A stretch of DNA of 64,000 nt from positions 3,695,501 to 3,759,500 of the forward strand of contig NC_084672.1 of the NCBI RefSeq assembly GCF_028389875.1, given 5' to 3'. The DNA is from Rhea pennata (lineage: Eukaryota; Chordata; Aves; Rheiformes; Rheidae). This document shows positions 24,212 through 33,900 of the stretch, in pieces. The notes under the pieces were generated by a model. The model was not told the DNA's origin and searched no databases. It saw only the letters and a list, made by a program, of their open reading frames with translations. Both the position numbers and the translations under genes were made by a program. The first letter of the stretch is position 1. Every line of letters starts with the position of its first letter.

Positions 24212-24608
24212 AGAGGGACAGGGACCCCGGGGCGGGACGGGGACCCCGAGGTGGGACAGGGACCTCAGGGTGGGACTGGTCTGCCGGGGTGGGACAGGGA
24301 CCTCGGGATGGGAGAGGGACTTTGGGGTGGGATGGGACTGCCCGGGTGGGACAGTGTTTCCAGGGTGGGATGGAGCTCCCAGGGTGAGACAGGGTCCCTG
24401 GAGGTCCCTCATGGTCCTCTGAGGTAGGACAAGGTCCCTAGGGTGGGACAGTGTCCCTGGGGGGGGGGGGGTCAGACAGGGATGCTGGGGTGGGACAGTG
24501 TCTTTGGGGAAGGACAGTATCTCTTGGGATGGGACAAGCCCCCTAGGATGGGACAGGGTCCTGGGGGGGCAGATAGGCTCCCTGGGGCAGCAGGACGGGA
24601 TGCAGGGT
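24212..24608. repeat. 19-bp-period minisatellite upstream of PLEKHO2
   Basis: About twenty degenerate copies of a 19-base unit close to GGGTGGGACAGTGTCCCTG lie in tandem, with small period slips and a 13-base G run at 24459-24471. The array starts about 410 bases upstream of the PLEKHO2 start codon. Long open frames here, including a 380-codon one on the minus strand (23483-24625), result from the repeat and high GC and are not genes. Confidence 0.9.
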
Positions 24609-26687
24609 GGTGGTGGGATCCTCACAGGTTCTACCTCGATGCTGTGGCCATTGGGATACCCAGGGGCCGCAGGGAGGGAGGTCCCTGTGGCCGCCTGGTT
24701 TCCAATGAAGACAGTCGGGACACGGGGTCTCGGCAGAGGGGTGGAGGCTTTTCTTAGCCCAAGGAAAAAGGCTGGGAAATGGTTGCTGGTGGCAGGGCTG
24801 GTTAACGCAACCTGTTGTGCTCCGAGCTATTGCTCTCTGCCTGTCTTCAGCTTTGCAGACTTGTGCTGCTATTTCAGGCCCACTGAAGGGCTCGTGCCCC
24901 CAACAGCATGCCTGGTTCTCTACTAATTATTCCAGTGAGTCTAAAAAAAGGTATTGCCTCCCTCTGCAAACTTTGCCTCCATTGCTCCCGGCAGAAAAGA
25001 TAAGATGGGTGAGAAGGTGAGGAGAGGAACGGCATTGTCACCGGTTACCTCCCGAACGGATCCTGTCTGCGTGGGCATCGCCGCAGCTCTGAGCAAACGC
25101 AGCAGGCAGCCACCGCCACACAAGGCTGGTGCAAAGCTCGTAGGGTCCTGGCAGACCACGGTCACCTGTCTCCAGAGGGGCTCGGTGGTGGCAGCCAAGC
25201 TGGAGAGCGGCCAGCCCGGCTGGCTCGGGGCCTCCAGCCATGGCACAGCAACACCGGGGAGATTTCTGGCTCCCATTCGAGCTTGCTTGCAGAGCGTGGA
25301 GGGACTGGCGCTGGAAAACGGTGGGTGCTTCAGAGCAGGCTGCCCTTAGCAGCCCTTTAAAACACCCTGGTTGCCTTCCTCTCCCCCTCCCCCTCCTGGC
25401 ATGGCCTCAGCATCCAAAAGCCTTTTTCCTTTGGCAATTTTCATCCCACTCCACGCACTGTGTCAGGGGGCACTGGCAGAGGAGCTGCTCCCGCAGTCGG
25501 ATCTGCAGGATAACGGGTTATTGCAGGCTTCTCGAGCTGGACACACCGGAGCCTTGCGAGCTTCACAGGGACAGCAGGGATGGGAAGCGCCTGCTGATCC
25601 ACCAGGATGGGAGCGAGGCCAGCGGGCTCCAGCATTCGCCCTCAAACAAGGAATCTCATGACCGATTCCAGGTAACGACGTTTGCAGGCCATTCGCCACC
25701 GCGCGTCTCAGCACCTGCTCCGCTGGCCCCAGGGAAGCTCCCAGGGTGCGGGAAGGGCCAGGTGGGATCCAGCAGCTCCTGAGGATAACAACACACGAAT
25801 AACTATTAGCCGTCTTTAGCAAAACCACGCTGACACATCTTTTTTGCATTGGCGGAGGGAGGGCTGGGGCTGCCAGAGGTTCTCTGAGGTGACACCTTGC
25901 TGCATGAATGCTTCCCGCAGCCTCCCAGGCTCCTTCTCCCACTGCCGACAGCGACAGCGTGCAAGGAGAGCGGGGACATAAACACAGGCCGCGGCACGGA
26001 GAAGCCTGGGGAGCACCCAGCCGACTGCGAGCGTCTCCCATTGCTCAGTCTTTCGCACCAGGCACCTTGGAGAGATTGGACCAGAAATCTTAGGGATCGT
26101 CGCTGTAACTTGGAATTGCTGCAAAGTCCCGGTCAGGGCTCCGCTGCATAACGTCAGATGGGGTTAAAGACATGGAGCTGCTCCCTTTGCTTAACTTTCC
26201 AAATCATCAAAAATCATCAGCCACCAGAGAATGAATTTTTGAAAGAATCGGAATTCCTCGCTGGCCCGGTCCTGGCGGCAGTGCCCACAGAGCGCTGTGC
26301 ATGAGGATTTCGGAAGATGTGCTGTGGGATCTGAGCTGTTTTTTCTGCAGGGAATCACTGTGGATTTTGAGCGGAAACTCTGATCTAAAAAATAAAATCC
26401 CCTCTCCGCACACATGCTCCTTGGATTTGCCCAGTAGCGGCTGGGAGAGGCGCTGCCCGCTCGCTATTAATACTCCAAGGAGGAAGCACCGGGAAGGGAG
26501 ACGAGCTATTTCGCCCAGAAGACAATATTGGCACTGGGACAAATGAGGCTGAAACGGGACAGGAATAAATTTAGCCTGCAAGTGGGAAGAAGGGCCCCGA
26601 TCCTCCTCTGCCAGCACCGGCAGTGCCAGTTTTCCCACCTGCCCTGTCGCCCCATGGGTCAGTGCCAGCTCCCAAATAGCAGAGGCA

Positions 26688-26766
26688 TCCCTGTCCCCAT
26701 CCTGTCCCTGTCCCACCTCTGTGCTATCCCCATCCCCATCCTGTCCCTGTCCTGTCCCCGTCCCCT
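26688..26766. repeat. CCTGTCCC/CCCATC short tandem array
   Basis: Repeated CATCCCTGTCCC, CCATCCTGTCCCTGTCC and CCTGTCCCCGTCCCC words form a degenerate array of 6- to 12-base units. Confidence 0.8.
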
Positions 26767-28346
26767 GGCTGCAGCCGCCGCTTGGCATCATGAGTTCGGT
26801 GCAGGCACCTAGCTGGAAAACTGCAAACTGCAAAGTTTGTGTTTGCAGATTACCCAGCCCCTTTCTTAAAGCCTTTAACCAGCCCCACTCCGTTGTTTCC
26901 ATCTAAAAGATTCATCGCCACCTTCCCCGAGAAAGCCCCAGAGCTCCGGCAGGGCACCGCTGGCTCCGGGCCCTCGCGCAGGCAGCCGGGAGCCCCCACG
27001 GGGGACGTCGGGACCGTTCCCATGCCGATCCCAGCCATGGGCACGGGAAACGTTGCCTTTTGCTCTTTCTGAGGAAAAAGCGAGCGGGCGCAGCGCCGCC
27101 CGCGCCGGGAAAGGCTGGGACGGACACACCGCGCGCGTTTGCTCCGGGCTGCGAGCTCTGCAGATCAGCGCCTGCCCGGAGGGGGACTGGGCTGCTGGGG
27201 TTTCCCCCGCTTTAGGCTGCTGGACGCACGTTTGCTGTCCTCTGGTGACGGACGCTTGGCTCATTAAGCCAAGCGACGTTTGCAAAGCCATTTTGCAGCC
27301 TGGACTGGGCTCTCTTGCTCGGAAGGAGTATTTTCCCTCGCTGCCTGGTTTTTAGGACCAGCTCAGACGTGTGTGTCCCCCCCACCACCACCAGCGTGCA
27401 GGACCAGCTTCCTTACTGGTCACATCTTGCTCGCTGGGGAGGAAAATCTGACCCAGGGGGTTGCAAAGCGCCGAGGAGCGCTTGGGCGGCCGGGCCGCTT
27501 CGGCGTGCTGCCATCCCCACCTAGTGCCGGTCGCGCGCACCGGCTGGCCTTGGGTGGTCTTTCCAGCGGCACTTCCCACGGACACGTCCCACATTCCTGT
27601 CCACTCCCACGGCCACTCCTCCACGGGTGCCTGTCTCTGTCGGGGCGCCCCAGCAGGTGCTGTGTCCCTAAGGACATCCCTGTTGTGGACATCCATGCTA
27701 GTAGCAGAAGCCTTGGGAGATTCCTCCCTGGATGGAGTCTTCTCCTGCCCTCCGGCCCCTGCAGATCAGGACTCCCGGAGCTGGAGATGGCATCTTCTCA
27801 TTTTCCTTCCTCTGATTTCTCCTGCGGCTCGTGGAAGCCGTGCAGGATTTTGCCTCCACAACAGCCCCACGGCAGCAGAGGGTTGCGCAGCCTGGTTAGG
27901 TGCCTCCTTGGGGCTATCTGGAGCCTCCACCTCGGGCGTCGTCGCGTGGCACCCGCATCTTGTATCGGAAGAGCTGAGGAGCGACGGTCCTCCGCTTGCC
28001 CACGCCGTCCCGTGGACTTGCCGCATCCTCCTCGGCCACCTCCCTCCGTAGCTTGGTCGCACGGTAATTTAGGCTGCAAGGTGCCTCTGCGGGTCGTCGA
28101 GCCCAGCCCGCGCGGGGTCTTGCCGGGGAGCTGCCCCTCCGAACGTGGCTGCTTCGTACCCTCCTCTGTAGCTTCTGCGTTCCTGCTGCCCTCGGTGGGC
28201 TTCAGGACCCCGACGCCGCTACGCCGAGGCCGTTAGCAGCGTCTGTCTCAGCACTCGCAGCCTCACCAGCATCCGATGTCGGCCGCCTCATTCGAAGGCG
28301 CAGCATAATTACGCTTGACGAGGGCTAATAAGCAGCTTTCGAAGAA

Positions 28347-28386
28347 GGACGGGTTCGCGTCGTCTCGGACGGGTTCGCGTCGTCTC
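28347..28386. repeat. Perfect 20-bp CpG-rich tandem duplication
   Basis: Two exact adjacent copies of GGACGGGTTCGCGTCGTCTC (28347-28366 and 28367-28386). Each has four CpG, inside a CpG-rich patch (about 28.3-28.55 kb). Confidence 0.95.
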
Positions 28387-28695
28387 GGCCGGCCGCCGTC
28401 GCCGAAGCGGCCGCCAGCGTTTTGGACCAGCCGCTGCCCGAAGCAGCAGGCGGAGCGCGGGGAGGTCGCGCGCAGCCGCTCCGGCGTCTGCCTAGGTGGA
28501 GCTGCTTCACCGCTGCAACCCGGCGAGCGGCCGGGAACGCCGCTATTTACTGTTACATTTATCTTGGGGTGGGACAGGTGGATCATAGCAAACTATTTTT
28601 CTGGAAACAGGCAGCACTTTATGCAGGGAAGTCTTTCCAAGGATGCTCCCATCCGCTTTTCAGGAAATGCCACACAACGCTCCTTATTGCCGTAC

Positions 28696-28719
28696 CAATT
28701 CCTTTTTTTTTTTTTTTTT
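28696..28719. repeat. Poly(T) tract
   Basis: About 18 consecutive T after CAATTCC. No retroposon body is recognised beside it. Confidence 0.8.
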
Positions 28720-30362
28720 AATTGACATAAATGATAAGCTCAGCAAGGACGCACCGTGTTTTCTCTTGGCTGTCAGGATTTTATTTTGAAATCACCGTTG
28801 GGTTTCTTTGGGTCAGCCCGGGATTCCCGTAGGAATTGCGCCCATCACCCAGAGCTGATGCCTTGCTCAGGGCCTTGGGCGAGGGGAGATGCTTCCGCAT
28901 CCATCTTTTGGGTATTTTTACAGGCCTGACTCCATAGTGAGCCTTTCCTTTTTATTTCTTGTGACCAGCACGATGGCATTTTGCCTCGGCTGGGAAATTT
29001 TTGGATGCAGCATGGATTTCCTGTAAATTCACCCAGGAATTTGCGGAGCTGCAGGTGCAAAGCAGCCCCGACGGGAGCGGTGCCGGGGGCAGAGCATCGG
29101 CAGCGGCTTGCGTGACTCATGGCACGTGGCAGTGCTGCTCCGCAGAGCCTTGCGGAGCTTTTCTCCCGGCCGGCAAGCAGCTGCATCCCCCGCCGCTTCT
29201 GAAGTCGTCCGGAAAAGAGCCACAGAGGATTGGTTTTCAAATAAACAGCATTCTCCCCTACACTTTCTGCTTTAGGCTTTCTAAAGCTAAAATGTTAGCT
29301 CTATTCTGAGTTTATTGCCATGTGGGAAATGAAAGCGCTTGATATGTGCCGAGATTATAACTGTATTTCACGGGCAGATATAAAATTGGCAGGGTTATTG
29401 TAAAGAATTTTTATTTGGAAGGATCCGAACGTTACTGCTTCGGCTGCCCCTCTTTTCTCATGGTGCGCTTGCAGCGTTTGCAGCAGCTCCTGTTTACCTT
29501 TCCCCGCCTGGCTCACAAATTTGATCGTTGTCTGTGCTTCACAGTGATCATCCGGTTTTGAAATAATCACACAAAAAGAGTTAAAATGAAGCCTCCGTCT
29601 CCGTGCGTGTTCATTGCAAAATACGCCAGGCCCAGAGCCTGATTTCGCTTGCATCCCTGTTAAATCCTGCGTTCCTCTGCTGGCAGAGCGGGAGCAGCCC
29701 TTCGGATTCGGGCAGCGTCTGAGCGTTTCACTTTGTGTCATTTGTAGCAAAATGTTGTTTTTCTTCCACCTGAATGCAGGCGCCTCTTTCCCTTTGCATA
29801 TCCCAGTGGGCTCCGTGCTGGGTTTATTCCCCAGCTGAGTTATCCCGTAGGAAAATGCCGGTGCCTAGGCCTGCACGTGCAGGGGGGCCTGGAGGAGGCT
29901 CTTTTAGGCACTTCGGTTGGCAGCCGCGGCTGGTGCTGCGGACACCCCGGCCCGTCTGGGCGAGGGCTGCGGGCCGACGCGATTCGGCAGCGGTGCCGGG
30001 AAGAGCTTTCTTCGTTTGCAGGCCGGCTCCGGTGCCGGCCGAAGTTCACGGGAGCCATCTGTTTGCTCTGCTGGACTTTTGTACCCAGCCGGCGTTCGCC
30101 GCCACCCAACATGCCAGCGGGCTGCCGGCAGGACGCCCGCAGCCTGTGGGGCACCCGGCTGCCCCCCAGCCCGTGGGGGCACTTTCTTGCTGGCCGAATG
30201 AGCCCCCGCGGAGCCCCTGCAGAGCCCCCTCAGCCGGCCCTTGCCTCCGAGCCCGTGTCGGGCTGAGCTGGGCCGCTGGCTGGCTGCGCTCTGCCTGGGG
30301 CCGTGCCAGGGAAGGGGTGTGCGGAGGGGTGCCCGGGGGGCAGTGCTGGGGGGGGGGGGGGA

Positions 30363-30531
30363 GAATGCGGGTGGGATGCCCAGGGGTGCAGGTGGGATAC
30401 CTGGGAATGCCAGGGGAATGCCAGAGGATGCCGGTGGGGTGCTGGGGGATGCAGGAAGATGCAGGAGGGATGCCGGGGGATGCAGGCGAGATGCCGAGGG
30501 AATAGCCGCAGGATGCCAGGGGATGCCAGGC
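30363..30531. repeat. GGGATGCCAGG-type minisatellite upstream of PCSK6
   Basis: About fifteen degenerate 10- to 12-base units built on GATGCCGGGG, GATGCAGGA and AATGCCAGGG lie head to tail, directly after a 14-base G run. The array ends about 115 bases upstream of the TATA-like box. Confidence 0.9.
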
Positions 30532-30545
30532 CCTGCCGCTGCCGC

Positions 30546-30571
30546 CGGGCCGGGCCGGGCCGGGCCGGGCC
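30546..30571. repeat. GGGCC pentanucleotide run at PCSK6 promoter
   Basis: About five perfect GGGCC units, about 75 bases upstream of the TATA-like box. The same pentanucleotide is present at the PLEKHO2 promoter. Confidence 0.9.
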
Positions 30572-30646
30572 CTGCCCGCCGCCTCCGCGGCCTCCGCCTC
30601 TCCCCCCCGGAGCATCCCCCCGCCTCCGCCCGGGCTCCGGGGCCGC

Positions 30647-30653
30647 TTTAAAA
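30647..30653 (+). promoter_or_regulatory. TATA-like box TTTAAAA
   Basis: TTTAAAA sits in CCGCTTTAAAAGGCG, an AT island in otherwise GC-only sequence, at a plausible distance before the start codon. The match to TATAAAA is imperfect. Confidence 0.5.
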
Positions 30654-30716
30654 GGCGAAGCTCCCCCCTCCGCCCAGCCTCGGCACAGCAGAGCCGCCGG
30701 GCCAGCAGCGCGCACC

Positions 30717-30941
30717 ATGCCCGCCGCAGCCGGGAAGGGCACCGGCCCCGGCCCCGCCGCCGCCGCCCGGGCCCCCCCCGCCGCCGCCTGCCTCTGCCTG
30801 CTGCCCCTGGCGCTGGCGGCCGCCGCCGCCGCCCGCCCCCCCCGCGCCCTCTACACCAACCACTGGGCCGTGCGGCTGCGGGGGGGCCCCGCCGAGGCCG
30901 CCCGCCTCGCCGCCGCCTACGGATACGTCAACCTGGGGCAG
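30717..30941 (+). CDS. PCSK6: PCSK6 coding exon 1 (signal peptide, start of prodomain)
   Basis: 225 bp, 75 codons, phase 0, donor GTAAGA from 30942. The start was chosen at 30717 for A at -3 (CACCATG), its place after a TATA-like box, and a length that gives a standard signal peptide; the frame stays open upstream to 30303 only because the DNA is so GC-rich. Residues 1-21 are Ala/Pro-rich, 22-39 form the hydrophobic core ([16 protein letters not shown]), and then [15 protein letters not shown] starts the prodomain. YTNHWAV is the hallmark of furin-family prodomains. Human PACE4 has a longer, poorly conserved leader. Confidence 0.93.
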
Positions 30942-33900
30942 GTAAGAGCCCCGGGACCCCCCCCTCCCCCGGGATCTCCCCCCTCTCCCAGACCCCCGCC
31001 CCGGGCCCCGGCTGGGGCGGCCGGCCCGACCCGGCCCGGGAGCTGCCGGGGCTCCGCGCCGAGGGGGCCGCCGCCACCAAGGCTCGGGGGGGTCCCGGCC
31101 CCGGGGAGCTGCCGGGGGTCCCGGCACTGGAGAGCTCGGGGGGGCGGCCGGGGGGGGGGGGCAGTCCCGGGCAGCGGCCGGCGGGAGGTGCCGCAGCGGC
31201 GGCGCCGTGACTTGGGCAGAGCGATTTCGCACCGGGACGGCACGGGACAGGGCGGGGCGGGCAGGGCAGGGGGTGCCCCGGGCCCCCCCCGAGCGCGGCC
31301 GCCCCGGGCCCGGCCCGGCCCCGCTCCGCGAGCCGCCGCGGCGCGGCCGGGGCCGGGGCCGGGGCAGCGCCGGCCGCTGCGTCCCGGCCGGTCCCTTCGC
31401 ATCGGAGCCCGCAGTGACCCTGGGAGCGGCTGCTGGTTTTGCACGAGTAATTCCCATCGCTGGGAAGCCGCGTTTGTGGATTTAACAAACTTTGGACTCT
31501 CCAGCCCCGGTTTATCTCAGATCTCGGGAACACAAGGAACTTTTGGTTTTAATCCTCCGAAGCACGTTTATGGCTCAAAGGCGGCTTTCATCACGGCAGC
31601 TCCCTTCCTCCGAGCATTTTTTTTTTTCTTCATCTTTTCTGTAACTGCTCCAGATGTGGATTGGTGTCCTCAAAGTTTCCGCCGGAGTTTATTGCGTCTC
31701 TTCTCCTCCTCTTCCAGCCCGGCTGTTCAGCCTGTTCGCCGTTCGGCACTTTTCTGGCTGGGTGGCACTGCAATTTGTCTTGCTGCAGAAGGTGTCTCCT
31801 GAACTGCAAATTATAACCTCACTTTAATTATACTTAAACCCCGGGTTGAACCGTAAAGTGGCAGGGCGCTGTGTAAACAAAATCGGACGGGGAGGCTGGA
31901 TCGGGGGCGCAGTCTCCTGCCTCGCTGCCTGCTCTCCCGCAGCAGATGCTCTGCCTGAATCCCGTCCTCCTGTGTGCGCTGCCCTCACCTGCCGAGCTCT
32001 CCTCCAGCCCCCTGCGAGGAGGGAATCGCTTGCATTACCCAAATGCTCTGTCGTAGGGCCAGAACAACGGAGTCTTGCATGCTGTGTAACGTAATTAAAG
32101 GGCTGCTGTGTTTATCCCTCTTTGGCTGGAGAATACCTTGATTTAAAGTCTCCCACTCTCCAGCCTTTGGCAAATATGTTCCTTTCTTCCCGTTCAAGTT
32201 TATCTAACTCCTGGCAGCTCCTGGCTCTGGGTTTCGCTGTCTTTGCTTGCTGGAGTTTCTGCTCCCCTTTGGATACACCCAGTCTGTGATAGCCGTCTGC
32301 TGGGTGCACTGGAGCTTTTCCTGATGATGCTGGACGTGTCTGGCCTGCGGATGGGATGTGGCCACTGGTCAGTCCCTTCTCCATCCAGGGTTTCCACTGA
32401 GCCCTTTTTCCAGGGGACACTATGAACAGGCTGAAGACCAAAAGAAATATTTCTGTGGTTGCATCAGGGTGTTCCTGGCTCCCATCTCACCCACAAATGC
32501 TGGAATGGGAACACGTGCACTTCTGAATGGCTTCCCAGGCCCTCAGCTGTTCTCAGGACTCTTCCTTGAGCTCTTCCACCTTCTCCCTCAGCACAAGCCC
32601 CCCAAGAACCGACCAGGTGATTCCCACAGTGAGGAGTCCAGTGCCAAATCCAGAGAAACTGCTTTTCCGTGTGCACAGTGGGTGCATTTGTGGATGACGC
32701 TTGCTTCTTAGGCAATGGCATCGCCCTTGAGGCTGCTGCTGCCCACAGTGATCCTGGATGCTGGACTTCACCCCTGGTTGTGGCCACGTGTCTCCTGCTG
32801 GTCCAGCCACCCAGATCTGTGATGGGGGCTCCCGCCAGTGACAGCCGCTTCCCAGGAGCGAGTAGTGCCCTAGCAGCAAGCGTCGTCGGGCTGCTTGGAA
32901 GGGCTGCCCTAAGGGGTGTCTCTGTTTGACCATGCCTGAGCACACTTCCCTGAGACCTTCCCACGAGAAACCTTGGTCCTGGTGGACCCTAGGCGGAAAA
33001 GGCTCATTTTCCTGCTTTGTTATTCAGCTGGGCTGGGCTAGAAGCCCATTGCGCAGCGCTCCCTGCAAGCCCGGTGGGACGGGATGAGAGACAGCAAGCA
33101 GATGCCCATGGGCTTCGAACGCCTCCTTGGGAGACGGTATCACTCAGCTGGATGAGGTGGAGCTGGACCTGCGTGGGAGGTGGCTCCTTCCCGGTGTGCA
33201 GGGCAAGGCGGGCGGCAGCGGGAAGGTGCTGGCTTGAAGCTGTACCCAAGGGCGAGAAGAGATGGTGAGGGCTGGTGCTGCACTGGAGATGGCAGGAGAC
33301 GTTTGGGTGGAGAGAAGTCGCAGAGAAGCACCTAACACGGCGAGGGAGGAGAGGTGAAGGCTGCAAAGACCATCTCCGTCGTTCCCTTGGGGAAAGGCAG
33401 GGAAGCCCCGCGGTGGCTCTTGGTGACCTGCTTTCCTACAGAAAGCAATCCCTGGCCTCTCTTCGACGCTCCCGGGGAACTCCCCGAAACGGCTGCGGAG
33501 GCCGGTGGCATCCCACTCGCAGGGGCGTTCGCCCTTGTGGACGAGGGCGTCTCCAGGGAGAAGGAAGGTTTCTGCCGACCATCTCTGGGGTAAAGGGCTC
33601 CCTGAAGCAGGGGAGCAGGAAAGTCCGGTGCGTGGCTGGCCGTGGGACTCGATCCTCTGCCTCGGAGGAGCCTTGGACGCCTCGCGTTGCTCAGTCCTCG
33701 GCGAGGGTGGAGCCGGCGGCGCGAGCCGCGCTCAGACGCAGGAAGACGGTCAAACCAGCCTTTCCGCGTCTCGGCCTGGCGTGGCCACGGCCGCGGGTGA
33801 CCCCGCTCTGCTGGCGGGACCCCGACGCGCGGGCTCGGCGTCGGCCGCGGAAGCCGCCGTGGGACAGAGAGCCGTTCGCCCTGCTCTGGGGCTCTGAAGT

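Larger units (their letters stand above)
24609..30040. other. Intergenic region between divergent PLEKHO2 and PCSK6
   Basis: No exon with coherent splice sites and a recognisable protein is seen on either strand. It holds a CCTGTCCC-type array (26688-26766), CpG-rich patches (27.0-28.5 kb), a 20-bp tandem duplication (28347-28386) and a T tract (28696-28719). Open frames up to 318 codons (27280-28236, plus) are low-complexity GC-rich translations. Confidence 0.75.
30041..30716 (+). promoter_or_regulatory. PCSK6: PCSK6 CpG-rich promoter and 5' UTR
   Basis: Strongly GC- and CpG-rich sequence ends at the PCSK6 start codon. In order it holds a 14-base G run (30348-30361), a minisatellite (30363-30531), a GGGCC pentanucleotide run (30546-30571) and a TATA-like TTTAAAA (30647-30653) 64 bases before the ATG. 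If the TATA-like box works, transcription would start near 30675-30685 and leave a 5' UTR of only about 35-40 bases. The promoter limits are inferred. Confidence 0.65.

Noticed and set aside
23483-24625. 380-codon minus-strand open frame with Pro-rich repeats (SHPRDLVLPQ-like)
   Set aside because: It is the translation of the 19-bp minisatellite and the PLEKHO2 CpG island; repeat units slip frame and no domain or splice support is seen.
27280-28236. 318-codon plus-strand open frame in the intergenic spacer
   Set aside because: Low-complexity Ser/Pro/Arg composition, overlapping open frames on both strands, no recognisable family.
30303-30716. In-frame N-terminal extension of PCSK6 exon 1 upstream of the chosen ATG
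   Set aside because: It would put the minisatellite, pentanucleotide run and TATA-like box into protein and bury the signal peptide; it stays open only because stops are rare in GC-rich DNA.
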